Shown here one piece after another: positions 34,051 through 43,055 of a stretch of 46,229 nt of DNA (its first letter is position 1; every line of letters starts with the position of its first letter). Under the pieces are notes generated by a model. That model was not told where the DNA came from. It saw only the letters and a list, made by a program, of their open reading frames with translations, and made no database searches. The stretch is from assembly GCA_944325075.1 (NCBI GenBank), contig CALUYU010000011.1:1-46229 (forward strand), written 5' to 3'. This DNA comes from Candidatus Gastranaerophilales bacterium. Its GTDB lineage: Bacteria; Cyanobacteriota; Vampirovibrionia; Gastranaerophilales; Gastranaerophilaceae. A program made the translations under genes and the position numbers.

Positions 34051-34770
34051 TTAAGAACTCAATTTAGCAATCTTTACATTAAAAATTGCCTCAATATCAG
34101 TACAGCTCAAAATATATCCAATCCAATCTTCAGGCTTAAAACATCTTATATTAGACAATCGCGGCAAAATCCCCAAAACAGAAATGCCTGTTCTTGTTTC
34201 AATAATTTTTTGGATTTCTCTCACGTCATAATCCAGACTCCTTATAGGACATTCATTGATAATTACTCCCCTTATATATAAAACTTTTTTGCTTACCACG
34301 TTTAAATAATCCAATATTTCTTCAAGTGTTGAGTTCCTCAATGAAGCCACAAAAACTATAGGAATATTCATAGCCTGAATAAGCTCTTCTTCATTAAAAT
34401 TTTTTTCGATCATAGTTTTTAAATCAGATTGCCCGTTAACAAGGAGACATTCATATTTATATGCAACATTCATGTAGTCTTGGAATATAACATTTTTGTC
34501 CATAAACAATTTTTCGCGTTCAAAGACTTCCGGACACAACCGTTTGTTTCTGTACAGATAGGAACAGTAAGTCGTAATATTTCTGTCCATATATTTCATA
34601 AACAACAAATCAGGAGCCTGAATAAATCCGTCCTTAACCCTTGCGCCTGTTTGAACGGGCAGGTACACAGCCGTAGAATATCCAAGGCTCTGCATTGTCG
34701 CAGAAATCCCTCCTGTTATAAATGTTAAGCCCGAATGGGGTTTAATACCTGTTAAATAGATTTCTAACAT
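34051..34770 (-). CDS. BioD-like P-loop protein with degenerate active site
   Basis: This 239-aa protein aligns with dethiobiotin synthase: an N-terminal strand, then TGIKPHSGLT (7-16) where BioD has the TGTDTGVGKT P-loop, a following helix, and YLPVQTGA where BioD has YKPVxxG. Both catalytic lysines (P-loop and the KPV lysine) are replaced by Leu. NGQSDLKTMIE and the VRGVIINECP segment match the general fold. It may be a non-catalytic or ATP-independent relative. It starts 5 bp after the Xer recombinase gene. Confidence 0.65.
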   Translation of the reverse strand: MLEIYLTGIKPHSGLTFITGGISATMQSLGYSTAVYLPVQTGARVKDGFIQAPDLLFMKYMDRNITTYCSYLYRNKRLCPEVFEREKLFMDKNVIFQDYMNVAYKYECLLVNGQSDLKTMIEKNFNEEELIQAMNIPIVFVASLRNSTLEEILDYLNVVSKKVLYIRGVIINECPIRSLDYDVREIQKIIETRTGISVLGILPRLSNIRCFKPEDWIGYILSCTDIEAIFNVKIAKLSS

Positions 34771-34775
34771 CCGTA

Positions 34776-35642
34776 TTACCTGTTAATAGCAAAATAGACT
34801 TCCTTAAGCCGTTTTTTACTTATATGAGTGTATAACTGTGTTGTAGAAACATCGCTGTGCCCAAGAAGTTCCTGAACAATACGCAAATCCGCGCCGTTTT
34901 CTATCAGATGAGTAGCAAAACTGTGCCGCAAAGTATGCGGAGAAATTGTTTTATGAATTTTTTCCCCCTGCTCGTGTACAAAATTATATACATCCTGGCG
35001 TGTAATGTCTTTTCCATTTTCGTTTACAAAAAGATGATTATCAGCTAATGAAAATTTTTTAACTATAAATTCCCGAACCGGTAAATACTTTTTTAATGCA
35101 GCAACAGCCGGCCGCCCAAGCGGAATAATTCTCTCTTTAGACCCCTTGCCAATACATTGAAGATATTTTGCTTTAATATTTATATCCGAAATTTTAAGCT
35201 CCGTAAGTTCCGAAACTCTCAGCCCGCAGCCATATAAAAGTTCTACAATAACTCTTTGCATAGCAGTCAGATTTTGGTTTAAAATTTCTTCTACCTCTTT
35301 AACCGAAATAACTTTCGGCAAACGTTTAGGCATCTTTGGCTGTTCAATAGTAAGTGTAGGATCAGACTTACAAAAACCATTTGCGCACAACCATTTAAAA
35401 AAGCCGCGCAGAGAGGCTATCTTCCGCATAATGCTTGAAGGGGAATATTTATTATCATGCAGAAATAATATATACAAGCTGATATTATTTCTCGAAACAT
35501 TTTCAAGTTCCTCCACGCCTTTTGAGATACAAAAATCCCAAAACTCGCTTAAATCCCTTCTATATGCATCGATGGTATTTTGGGCAAGACCTTTTTCAAC
35601 ATCTAAATATTCAAGATATTCTGCCAGAATTTGTACACTCAT
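34776..35642 (-). CDS. Xer-type tyrosine recombinase
   Basis: This 288-aa protein has the SAM-like N-terminal core-binding domain (1-90) and a catalytic domain with the full set: Arg in GCGLRVSELTEL, Lys in GKGSKERIIPLG, His-x2-Arg in HTLRHSFATHL, His in LGHSDVSTTQLYTH and the nucleophile Tyr there. Length and the lack of any mobile-element context fit XerC/XerD, which resolve chromosome dimers at dif. XerC versus XerD cannot be decided here. The BioD-like gene follows at once. Confidence 0.92.
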   Translation of the reverse strand: MSVQILAEYLEYLDVEKGLAQNTIDAYRRDLSEFWDFCISKGVEELENVSRNNISLYILFLHDNKYSPSSIMRKIASLRGFFKWLCANGFCKSDPTLTIEQPKMPKRLPKVISVKEVEEILNQNLTAMQRVIVELLYGCGLRVSELTELKISDINIKAKYLQCIGKGSKERIIPLGRPAVAALKKYLPVREFIVKKFSLADNHLFVNENGKDITRQDVYNFVHEQGEKIHKTISPHTLRHSFATHLIENGADLRIVQELLGHSDVSTTQLYTHISKKRLKEVYFAINR

Positions 35643-35756
35643 TTATAATATTATATATTCTTTTAATTCTCTTTTAATAATATAAATGTATTATTTTTTT
35701 CATTTAAATTAGAATTTTTTTTGAGTTTGCAGAAACAAAAACGGCAAAATTCACAA

Positions 35757-35781
35757 ATAAAAAGCCCGATTGCTCGGGCCG
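35757..35781 (-). terminator. Terminator of the hom-thrC operon
   Basis: On the minus strand GCCCGA-GCAA-TCGGGC is followed by TTTTTATTTG, about 10 bp after the thrC stop codon. Confidence 0.9.
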
Positions 35782-35787
35782 TCTCAC

Positions 35788-36840
35788 TTATACATTCATC
35801 ACCTTTAAGATTTTATTCATATCCGCCTCTGCCTTTCTAACATTACAGTTAGAATGCTTTATGGCATTATCCGGATCTTTCAGACCATTTCCGGTTAAAA
35901 TACACACAATTTTTGAACCGGAAATAATTTGGTCTTTAACTTTTATTAAACCTGCAACTGATGCGGCGCTTGCAGGTTCAGCAAGAACACCCTCTGTTGA
36001 GGCAATAAGTTTATATGCATTCAAAATTTCATCATCGGTTACAAAGTTAATCATACCGTTACTTTCATCTCTTGCCGCCTCTGCCTGCTTCCAGCTCGCC
36101 GGGTTACCAATTCTTATGGCCGTTGCCACTGTTTCAGGGTTCATAATTCTTTCACCTTTAACAATTGCGGCAGCACCTTCAGCTTCAAACCCCATCATCT
36201 TAGGTAATGCAGGGATTTTGCCAATAGCATGCCATTCCTTATACCCCTTCCAATATGCAGTTATATTTCCGGCATTTCCAACCGGAATAAAATGATAATC
36301 CGGCGCCTGGCCTAATGCTTCACAAATTTCAAAAGCTCCGGTTTTTTGCCCGTCAATTCTAAATGGATTTACAGAGTTAACAAGAGTAATCGGATAATTT
36401 TCGGAAATTTTTCTGACAAACTCTAATGCCTGATCAAAATTTCCCTGAATAGCAATAATTTCCGCTCCGTACATCATAGCCTGGGAAAGCTTGCCAAGAG
36501 CAATATAGCCGTCTGGAATCAAAACATAAGTTTTAAGTCCTGCTTTAGCTCCATAGGCGGCGGCTGATGCGGATGTATTTCCGGTTGAGGCACAGATTAT
36601 TGCTCCTGAGCCTGACTCTTTTGCCTTAGTCACTGCCATAGTCATGCCGCGGTCTTTAAAACTTCCGGTAGGATTGCAGCCTTCAAATTTCAAATAAATT
36701 TCTGCCTCAACACCTATTTTTTTTGCTAAGTTATCGGCCTTAATTAACGGTGTATTTCCTTCATTCAATGTAACAATCGGTGTTGCATCGGTTACCGGTA
36801 AATACTCTCTATACTTGTTAATTAAACCTTGATAATACAT
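35788..36840 (-). CDS. thrC: Threonine synthase
   Basis: This 350-aa PLP enzyme makes threonine from O-phosphohomoserine. The PLP lysine is in [15 protein letters not shown], and [15 protein letters not shown] and the SVNPFR segment follow. The short form, without the long N-terminal domain, is common in cyanobacteria and Gram-positives. AAGGAGA precedes the ATG. It is the last gene of a six-gene cluster, 27 bp downstream of hom. Confidence 0.95.
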   Translation of the reverse strand: MYYQGLINKYREYLPVTDATPIVTLNEGNTPLIKADNLAKKIGVEAEIYLKFEGCNPTGSFKDRGMTMAVTKAKESGSGAIICASTGNTSASAAAYGAKAGLKTYVLIPDGYIALGKLSQAMMYGAEIIAIQGNFDQALEFVRKISENYPITLVNSVNPFRIDGQKTGAFEICEALGQAPDYHFIPVGNAGNITAYWKGYKEWHAIGKIPALPKMMGFEAEGAAAIVKGERIMNPETVATAIRIGNPASWKQAEAARDESNGMINFVTDDEILNAYKLIASTEGVLAEPASAASVAGLIKVKDQIISGSKIVCILTGNGLKDPDNAIKHSNCNVRKAEADMNKILKVMNV

Positions 36841-36867
36841 TTTTTCTCCTTTTTTGAAGTTCTGCTA

Positions 36868-38145
36868 TTATATCTGAACCCTGATAATACTATTTACAAC
36901 ATTAATATATTTACTTTCTTTAAACTGGGAAAGTGCCTTTTGCATATCTTTTTCTTTACACAATTCAGTAATAACAGTTATATCAGCGGTATTGTTATCT
37001 CTAAGCCCGCGCTGCACAATACTTGCAAGACTAATTCCGTTATCTTCACAAATTTTACCGATATTACCGATAACTCCAAGCTTATTTTTTGCATTTATGG
37101 AAAGATAATATTTATTCTCCGTATCAAGAATACTAATTGTTTTAGCACTATTATGATGGTTACATCTCATCATTGGAAGAATATAATCAGTTTTTCCAAA
37201 TTCAGCAACAATCGAGAGGATATCACCTACGACCGAACTTGCCGTCGGGAATTCTCCGGCTCCGGGGCCTGAGAGTGTAACAGAACCAACCGGGTGTCCT
37301 TCAAGGCTTATAGCATTTGTAACGTAATCTATATGTGCCAAAGTTGACTTCTTAGATACCAGCATCGGATGAACTCTTACATCTGCCCTGTTCTCTTTAT
37401 CAAGGTAGGCTGAGGCAATAAGTTTTATTTTATATCCAAGATCATTTGCAGCTTTCATATCTTCAGCCCGAACTTTTGTTATACCTTCTCTGTAGACATT
37501 TTCAATTTTAATTCTTTGTCTGAAAGCAAGAGTTGCAAGAGTTGTAATTTTATATGCCGCATCAAATCCCTCAACATCACCGGTCGGGTCAGCTTCCGCA
37601 TATCCAAGCTGTTGGGCCTCCTTTAATACATCCTCGTATGAGGCACCGTCAACATCCATTTTAGTCAAAATATAGTTAGTTGTGCCGTTTAAAATTGCTT
37701 CTACACGGTTAATTTTATTGCCGGCAAGAATTGTTTTTATAGGCATTATAATTGGAATACCTCCGGCAATAGCAGCCTCATAAAGGATTACCTTATTATG
37801 TTCTTCCGCAAAATTAAATAATTCTTCTCCGCGTTTTGCCAAAAGTTCTTTATTTGCTGTTACAATATGTTTGCCGTTAAGAATAGCTGTTTTTATCAGG
37901 TCAAATGCCGGATCCAAACCGCCTATAAGTTCAACAACAATATCAGCGTCGGAATTTACAACATCATAAGGATTATCCGTTAAAACAGACTTATCCAAAC
38001 CATTAATATTTCTTGGTTTATTAATATTTTTTACTGCAATTTTTATAATTTCAACTACAGATGAATCCTTTAAAGTTTTATAAACTCCGGATCCAACTGT
38101 TCCAAGGCCGATCAATCCGATTTTAATTTTCTTATTATTTTCCAT
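36868..38145 (-). CDS. hom: Homoserine dehydrogenase
   Basis: This 425-aa enzyme reduces aspartate semialdehyde to homoserine. The NAD(P) domain opens GLIGLGTVGSGVYKTL; NKELLAKRG, NGTTNYILTKM and GYAEADPTGDVEGFDAAYK are catalytic-domain hallmarks. The last 80 residues form an ACT domain (KNKLGVIGNIGKICEDNGIS), where threonine usually feeds back. It pairs with thrC as a threonine unit. Confidence 0.96.
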   Translation of the reverse strand: MENNKKIKIGLIGLGTVGSGVYKTLKDSSVVEIIKIAVKNINKPRNINGLDKSVLTDNPYDVVNSDADIVVELIGGLDPAFDLIKTAILNGKHIVTANKELLAKRGEELFNFAEEHNKVILYEAAIAGGIPIIMPIKTILAGNKINRVEAILNGTTNYILTKMDVDGASYEDVLKEAQQLGYAEADPTGDVEGFDAAYKITTLATLAFRQRIKIENVYREGITKVRAEDMKAANDLGYKIKLIASAYLDKENRADVRVHPMLVSKKSTLAHIDYVTNAISLEGHPVGSVTLSGPGAGEFPTASSVVGDILSIVAEFGKTDYILPMMRCNHHNSAKTISILDTENKYYLSINAKNKLGVIGNIGKICEDNGISLASIVQRGLRDNNTADITVITELCKEKDMQKALSQFKESKYINVVNSIIRVQI

Positions 38146-38182
38146 AAAGAAAGTTTAACACAAACTTAAAAATTTTGTAACA

Positions 38183-38518
38183 TTACATAAATTTCTCGGC
38201 CCAATATGGCAACGACATAATTGCAACAGCCAAAACGATTACAACAGTTCCGGTTAACACGAGTGACGCAAGAGTTCCGTTATAGTCTTCAAGCTCATTG
38301 CCATATTTATCCTTGTAAGTATTAAAACACATAGAAATAAGGTCTATTGCCCACCATATAAAAAATCCGCCTAAGGTGAAAAGCTGCACAAAACCTATTC
38401 TTTTATAACTTGTATAAAATCTGTGAATACCAAATATGCCTAAAATCCAGCATAATAAAATAGCTCTTGCAAAACTTTTTGGATAATGAGGTGTTGTTCT
38501 CTTCTTAACTTCAATCAT
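38183..38518 (-). CDS. TM2-domain membrane protein
   Basis: This 111-aa protein has a basic N-terminus and the TM2 pattern: a helix (ARAILLCWILGIFGIHRFY), a short turn with Gly-x2-Gln, and a second helix (LFTLGGFFIWWAIDLIS), followed by a third hydrophobic segment (87-104). TM2 proteins are small bacterial membrane proteins without an assigned reaction. It lies between dut and hom, 17 and 37 bp from them, in the same operon. Confidence 0.85.
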   Translation of the reverse strand: MIEVKKRTTPHYPKSFARAILLCWILGIFGIHRFYTSYKRIGFVQLFTLGGFFIWWAIDLISMCFNTYKDKYGNELEDYNGTLASLVLTGTVVIVLAVAIMSLPYWAEKFM

Positions 38519-38535
38519 ATTCCTGCTCCTTAAAA

Positions 38536-39003
38536 TTATTTTCCGGTTGAACCGAACCCGCCTTCCCCTCTGTTAGTGTCACTTAATTGAGTGACGACTT
38601 CAATGTTCACCTGTTCAACCCGTGCAATAATCATCTGAGCAATTCTTTCATCGGGTTGAATTGTATATGGTTCATTAGAAATATTTACAACCGGGATACA
38701 AACTTCTCCGCGATAATCTTCATCAATTGTACCAACGCAATTAATTAATGTTATTCCATGCTTAATAGACAACCCCGAACGCGGTCTTACCTGAGCTTCA
38801 AAACCATGTTCAAGTTCGATCTTTATTCCGGTCGGAATAAGTTTTCGTTCCAATGGTTTTAACGTAACCGGCTCACTTATTGCTGCGCATAAGTCCATGC
38901 CGGCTGCTCCTTCTGTTTTGTACTCCGGAATAAATTTATTATGAGGAAGTTTTTCTATTTTTAAAACTGTTTTTGAATTTGTTTTTTCTAAAGTAGTCTG
39001 CAT
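38536..39003 (-). CDS. dut: dUTP diphosphatase
   Basis: This 155-aa trimeric dUTPase makes dUMP and keeps uracil out of DNA. All five motifs can be read: AAGMDLCA (1), RPRSGLSIK (2), NCVGTIDEDYRGE (3), ERIAQMII (4) and RGEGGFGSTGK (5). Its ATG overlaps the nagZ stop codon by one base (TAATG), so translation is coupled. Confidence 0.96.
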   Translation of the reverse strand: MQTTLEKTNSKTVLKIEKLPHNKFIPEYKTEGAAGMDLCAAISEPVTLKPLERKLIPTGIKIELEHGFEAQVRPRSGLSIKHGITLINCVGTIDEDYRGEVCIPVVNISNEPYTIQPDERIAQMIIARVEQVNIEVVTQLSDTNRGEGGFGSTGK

Positions 39004-39971
39004 TAAATCTTTTTCTCCTGTTTTAATTTTAATATAAGCTGATATGATTTTTCAATATTATTCTTTAATTCTAAATCATGCTCAGCCTTTTGTGCAATTT
39101 TTTCAATAATATTAATAGTATTTGGGGAAGAATTTCTGTATATAAGCATATTTACGCCGGCGCGAATTGCCATCTCGCATGCATTTACGTCTCCGAATTC
39201 CGCAACGCCTTTCATAATCATATCATCCGAAATAATAATTCCATGATAATTCAACTTTTCACGTAAGTAACTCACAGCATGCCTGCTTAAAGAAGTAGGA
39301 ACAATATCTTTCTCAAAATACGGCACATACAAATGCGCAATCATTATCATTTCAATGTTATTTTTAACTGCATCTTCAAAGGGTTTTATATGAATTTTTT
39401 CCAACTCATCAAAGCTTAAGTTTATTTTGGGAAGTGTTAAGTGGCTGTCCGCATCAGCATCTCCGTGCCCGGGGAAATGCTTGACACAAGGGATAATACC
39501 ATTTTCTCTATATGCACTGACCGAAATTCTTTCCCCTTTTATTACATCTTCCGGGTTATCCGAAAATGACCTCTCGCCTATAATAGGATTTAACGGATTA
39601 GTATTAACATCAATACACGGAGCAAAATTTAAATTCAATCCGTAAGAAACAAGTTCCCGGGCAATTTCTTTTGTCTGATTTCTTAAAAAATCATCGCCTT
39701 TTTCAAAAGCAAATTTTGCAGATAGATATTTTTTTCCGTGATGAATATTTTCTGTTCTCTCAACTCGGCCGCCTTCCTGGTCAATTGACAAAAAGGGAGC
39801 TGTCAGGGCTTTTGATTTAACAAAATTTACAAGCTTTTTAAACTGCTCCGGCGATTGAATATCTTTTGTAAAGAATATTATACCGCCAAGACCTTCCTGT
39901 AAAGCCTTTACATAACCTTCACCCTCTGTGCCGAGAATGAACATCTGATATAATTTATTTTTTAAATCCAT
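39003..39971 (-). CDS. nagZ: GH3 beta-N-acetylhexosaminidase
   Basis: This 322-aa enzyme removes N-acetylglucosamine from muropeptides in cell-wall recycling. The GH3 NagZ motif KHFPGHGDADADSHLTLP holds the catalytic His-Asp dyad, and SIDQEGGRVERT and the nucleophile in ISDDMIMKG are present. There is no signal peptide, fitting a cytoplasmic enzyme. It starts 2 bp after the stop codon of the upstream 194-aa gene. Confidence 0.93.
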   Translation of the reverse strand: MDLKNKLYQMFILGTEGEGYVKALQEGLGGIIFFTKDIQSPEQFKKLVNFVKSKALTAPFLSIDQEGGRVERTENIHHGKKYLSAKFAFEKGDDFLRNQTKEIARELVSYGLNLNFAPCIDVNTNPLNPIIGERSFSDNPEDVIKGERISVSAYRENGIIPCVKHFPGHGDADADSHLTLPKINLSFDELEKIHIKPFEDAVKNNIEMIMIAHLYVPYFEKDIVPTSLSRHAVSYLREKLNYHGIIISDDMIMKGVAEFGDVNACEMAIRAGVNMLIYRNSSPNTINIIEKIAQKAEHDLELKNNIEKSYQLILKLKQEKKI

Positions 39972-39973
39972 AC

Positions 39974-40558
39974 CTATGCCTTTAAGATTGGAATTATTAT
40001 TTCCTTAAGTTCAAAAAGCCTGCCGGTTTCGATAACTTCTTCAATCTTATCAAAAATTGCCTTTGTATCATCCACTTTTTTTACACAATCAGGCAAAAGC
40101 AAATCGTCGGTTTTTTCAACTTTTACAAAACCCTTATTGATTTTCAAAAAATCCCTGTAAGCATTCAAAATCCGTAAATCATCATCCGAAATTTTATAAT
40201 CACTTCCAATATAATATTTTACATCTTTAGGAAGATGATTTAAATAACCGGTTAAAAAATTAACCTCTCCTAAAGTTTCTTCCTCATTGTATTCCCCGCC
40301 GCAGCAAAAGTTTCCCGTAAAAGGCTTATCTTTCAGAGTTTTTACGGCCACAGCCCAAAGAATACATCCTGCATAAAATCCTATGTAATTATTAATCAAC
40401 CCTTCCAATTTAGGAAAAAGCATTTTAAACTGCATTTTTTTCTGCCCGAAATTTTTATATTTATTCAAATTTCCGTAAGCATATTCAATATTAGGGATAA
40501 TAGCTGAAATGTGCTGAACAAATCCCGGATCAAACGGAACTCCGCCATCAAAATTCAT
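39974..40558 (-). CDS. Hypothetical 194-aa protein, head of the operon
   Basis: I do not recognise this protein. I chose ATG at 40558 because AAAGG and, farther, GGAG lie before it; the frame is open to 40624. It opens MNFDGGVPFDPGFVQHISAI, is mostly helical and has a CCGG turn in NFCCGGEYNEEE. A hydrophobic helix (NNYIGFYAGCILWAVAVK) may be buried. It sits 2 bp before nagZ. A 10-bp hairpin (40662-40686) lies upstream without a T-run. Confidence 0.65.
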   Translation of the reverse strand: MNFDGGVPFDPGFVQHISAIIPNIEYAYGNLNKYKNFGQKKMQFKMLFPKLEGLINNYIGFYAGCILWAVAVKTLKDKPFTGNFCCGGEYNEEETLGEVNFLTGYLNHLPKDVKYYIGSDYKISDDDLRILNAYRDFLKINKGFVKVEKTDDLLLPDCVKKVDDTKAIFDKIEEVIETGRLFELKEIIIPILKA

Positions 40559-40699
40559 AACCTTTTTCACTCCATTTATTGTAATTACATAAGAAATGTT
40601 AGCACGAAAAGCAAATACTGGCAACCTTCAATTCCAAACAATTTCTTTGCTGTTAAACGAATCAGGGCAGGTAAAACTTGCCCTGAAATTGATAGTCTA

Positions 40700-41140
40700 A
40701 ACCGAATAAGTTTAATTTATTATGTTATTTTGTAAAAAATTGTTTTATATCTTTTTCTGTTTTTAATCTGGTTATTTAATCCGGTTATTTTGATATGCAA
40801 AATAAAAATTCGTTTTTGGCATTCAGTTGAAAATAATCCCCAATGTTAAATAAAAAAAATATTATTAAATAATAAAATAAATCTTTAAAAACTTATTCCG
40901 GCCGCAAAAATAATTTATACAAATCTCTAAACTGCCACCACCTGCCTTTGTTATAATTGCTTATTCATAAAACCAACAATACTAATATTATTGCAATTTT
41001 CAAGTTTATTTAAAAGTCTTATAACCAATATTTTTACATTTCATAGTGTAACGATTTATTAAACATAGATTATTATAAAATTCTTCGTAACTGAACTTTC
41101 ACACGCTCAAAATTAACATCAATAATTTACAGAAAACATA
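40700..41140. other. AT-rich intergenic stretch
   Basis: I see no gene, tRNA or clear repeat in this 440-bp stretch. On the plus strand TTAACA, 18 nt, CATAAT at about 41114-41143 could be a promoter reading into the structured element that follows. Confidence 0.5.
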
Positions 41141-41142
41141 AT

Positions 41143-41335
41143 AAAAGGTCCCTGATGTCTTTGATAACACCGGGACCTTTTTATCGGAACCGTTGACCGG
41201 TACAATTCCGATTTCCAAACCCCGCCGCTTACCTGGCTGACAATCATTCATCAGGTATTATATCCGGCTGTTCATTGAAAACAGCGCCCGTAACGTCTCG
41301 GGAAAACTCGGCTTTAGGGTTCGAAACTTGTTATT
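41143..41335. ncRNA. Candidate structured RNA beside hsp20
   Basis: Stems: GGTCCC..GGGACC terminator-type hairpin (41143-41181), ATCGGAA..TTCCGAT hairpin (41183-41212), and a domain closed by AACCCC-GCCG (41218-41227) with CGGC-GGGTT (41309-41321). This domain encloses three hairpins, near 41232-41255, 41266-41285 and 41287-41302. GC content is well above the flanks. Strand is unresolved: the terminator favours minus (after hsp20), a promoter-like sequence favours plus. I recognise no Rfam family; 6S RNA was considered and not supported. Confidence 0.4.
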
Positions 41336-41818
41336 CTATTTTTCCTGAATCTCCAATTTCTTTTTGGTTGTCGTTTCAATTTTCTGTTTAGGAATTGTTA
41401 TTATTAATAAACCGTTTTTATATTGGGCATTAGCATCTTCTACTTTTATCGGATTGTCAAAAGATATTGTACGCTGGTATTTTCCATATCGAAATTCACA
41501 AGTATGAAAACGTTCATTTTTTTCTTCCTCTGCTTTTTCTTCCTTGTCTTCATGAATTTCAGCAGTTATAGTCATAAAATCATTATCCAGTTCAATATCT
41601 ATATCATCTTTATTTACGCCGGGCAGCTGAACTTTAACTTTATAATTAGCATCATTTTGCCTAACTTCTATTGCAGGCCGCCATATTGACTTTTTCTTTA
41701 TATTAAGCGGATTGGCAAAAGAGTTAGTTATAAATGTGTCTCTTAAGAAATTATTTAATTCCTGATGTATACTATCAAAATATAATTCAGGTTCTCTTAG
41801 CATAAGCTCGTTTTTCAT
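41336..41818 (-). CDS. Small heat-shock protein (Hsp20)
   Basis: This 160-aa protein has an alpha-crystallin domain (about 45-145): WRPAIEVRQNDANYKVKVQL opens it, GVNKDDIDIELDNDFMTI follows, and A-x-x-x-n-GLL is seen as AQYKNGLLIITIPK. It is an ATP-independent holdase that keeps unfolding proteins soluble. AAAGGAG precedes the ATG. I see no CIRCE repeat upstream. Confidence 0.93.
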   Translation of the reverse strand: MKNELMLREPELYFDSIHQELNNFLRDTFITNSFANPLNIKKKSIWRPAIEVRQNDANYKVKVQLPGVNKDDIDIELDNDFMTITAEIHEDKEEKAEEEKNERFHTCEFRYGKYQRTISFDNPIKVEDANAQYKNGLLIITIPKQKIETTTKKKLEIQEK

Positions 41819-41987
41819 TAAAAGCTTCTCCTTTCTTGTTTTTATACATTACAATTTTTCAAATCCGTTTTCATTAGATTTTAGGAGAATATTTTTAATA
41901 ACAAAATCTACACTTTTGTACAATAGAAAAATATGTACTTATAAATTATTACATTAAGAGTTAGTGAACTTTACGGAGAAAAAGGAT

Positions 41988-43013
41988 ATGACAATAAATA
42001 TGTTAATGTTTGAATTTAGGGAGCCTGAAAAAAAATTTTTCGAAAAAAATAATTTTAAAGACTATAATATATCCTTTTTTTCAGAATGCTTAAATGAAGA
42101 TTCCGTTGAAACACTGCCGCAAGAATTATTGGAAAATACAAATATTATAAGTGTGTTTATCAACTCAACCATCACACAAAAAATAATAAACAAATTCAAA
42201 AATTTAAGAATAATTTCAACCCGTTCAACTGCGTATGATCACATATGTTTAAATGGGTGTGAAGATAAAAATATCGCGCTTGTTAATGTTCCAAAGTACG
42301 GAGAAACAACTGTTGCACAGTATATAATGGGGCTTATCATTGCACTTGTAAGAAATATTATAACCGCAGACAAAATTACCCAAAAACATGAACCATATGA
42401 AAACTTTGTAGGCAGAGATCTTACAAGCCTCACATTAGGAGTAATCGGAACAGGTGCAATAGGATCTTCCGTATGCAAACTTGCCCAGGCTTTTGGAATT
42501 AACGTTGCCGCATACGACGTAAGAATTAAACACGAGCTTATTGATAAGTACAATTTAAATTACGTCTCTTTAGAAGAACTATTTAAAATTTCAGATATAA
42601 TAAGCCTTCACATCCCATACGGCCCCGAAACTCACCACATTATTAATGATGATGTTCTTTCAATCTGCAAACAAAATGTATATATAATAAATACCTCAAG
42701 AAGTGAACTCATTGATTTATCTGCATTATATAAACATCTTAATAATGGAAAAATTAAAGGAATAGCACTGGATATTACAACATGCGAAAGCCTTTCTTAT
42801 AATTGTAAAAATTTATCTGATAAACTAGGCAATACATCTTTAAAATGCATGGAAGAGGCGCTTTATATTGATAAACTGAAAAGCCATGATAATGTTATAA
42901 TAACGCCCCATATTGCATACGCAACACAAGAAGCCATTGACACAATATTGGAAAAAACAATGATAAATATTAAAAATACTATAAATGGCGATAAAATGTG
43001 CCGTATTGTTTAA
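41988..43013 (+). CDS. D-lactate dehydrogenase-like 2-hydroxyacid dehydrogenase
   Basis: This 341-aa NAD enzyme has the D-2-hydroxyacid dehydrogenase layout: STRSTAYDHI, the Rossmann motif GVIGTGAIGSSV, Arg in INTSRSELID, the Asp-Glu region DITTCES and the catalytic His in ITPHIAYATQEA. I chose ATG at 41988 after GGAG and AAAGG; the frame extends to 41964. Reduction of pyruvate to D-lactate fits an anaerobic fermenter, though other 2-keto acids are possible. Confidence 0.88.
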   Translation: MTINMLMFEFREPEKKFFEKNNFKDYNISFFSECLNEDSVETLPQELLENTNIISVFINSTITQKIINKFKNLRIISTRSTAYDHICLNGCEDKNIALVNVPKYGETTVAQYIMGLIIALVRNIITADKITQKHEPYENFVGRDLTSLTLGVIGTGAIGSSVCKLAQAFGINVAAYDVRIKHELIDKYNLNYVSLEELFKISDIISLHIPYGPETHHIINDDVLSICKQNVYIINTSRSELIDLSALYKHLNNGKIKGIALDITTCESLSYNCKNLSDKLGNTSLKCMEEALYIDKLKSHDNVIITPHIAYATQEAIDTILEKTMINIKNTINGDKMCRIV

Positions 43014-43016
43014 AAT

Positions 43017-43045
43017 TTGCAAAGAAATCATATTTTTTGTAAAAT
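43017..43045 (+). promoter_or_regulatory. rsgA promoter, near-leaderless
   Basis: TTGCAA (43017-43022), 17 nt, TAAAAT (43040-43045). The expected start of transcription is near 43052, only a few bases before the tandem ATGs at 43056 and 43059, and there is no RBS. Confidence 0.5.
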
Positions 43046-43055
43046 CGTCTTTGAT

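Noticed and set aside
34776-35642. Integrase of a mobile element
   Set aside because: No att-like direct repeats, tRNA or phage genes are near; length and motifs suit XerC/XerD.
41143-41335. 6S RNA
   Set aside because: A short CCCTAAAGCCGA stretch on the minus strand recalls 6S, but the fold is multi-branched, not one long rod with a central bubble.
41143-41335. RNase P RNA or SRP RNA
   Set aside because: Neither the GAGGAAAGTCC core of RNase P nor the GGAAGGA-type loop of SRP RNA is present on either strand.
41819-41960. CIRCE operator upstream of hsp20
   Set aside because: No TTAGCACTC-N9-GAGTGCTAA or near match is present.
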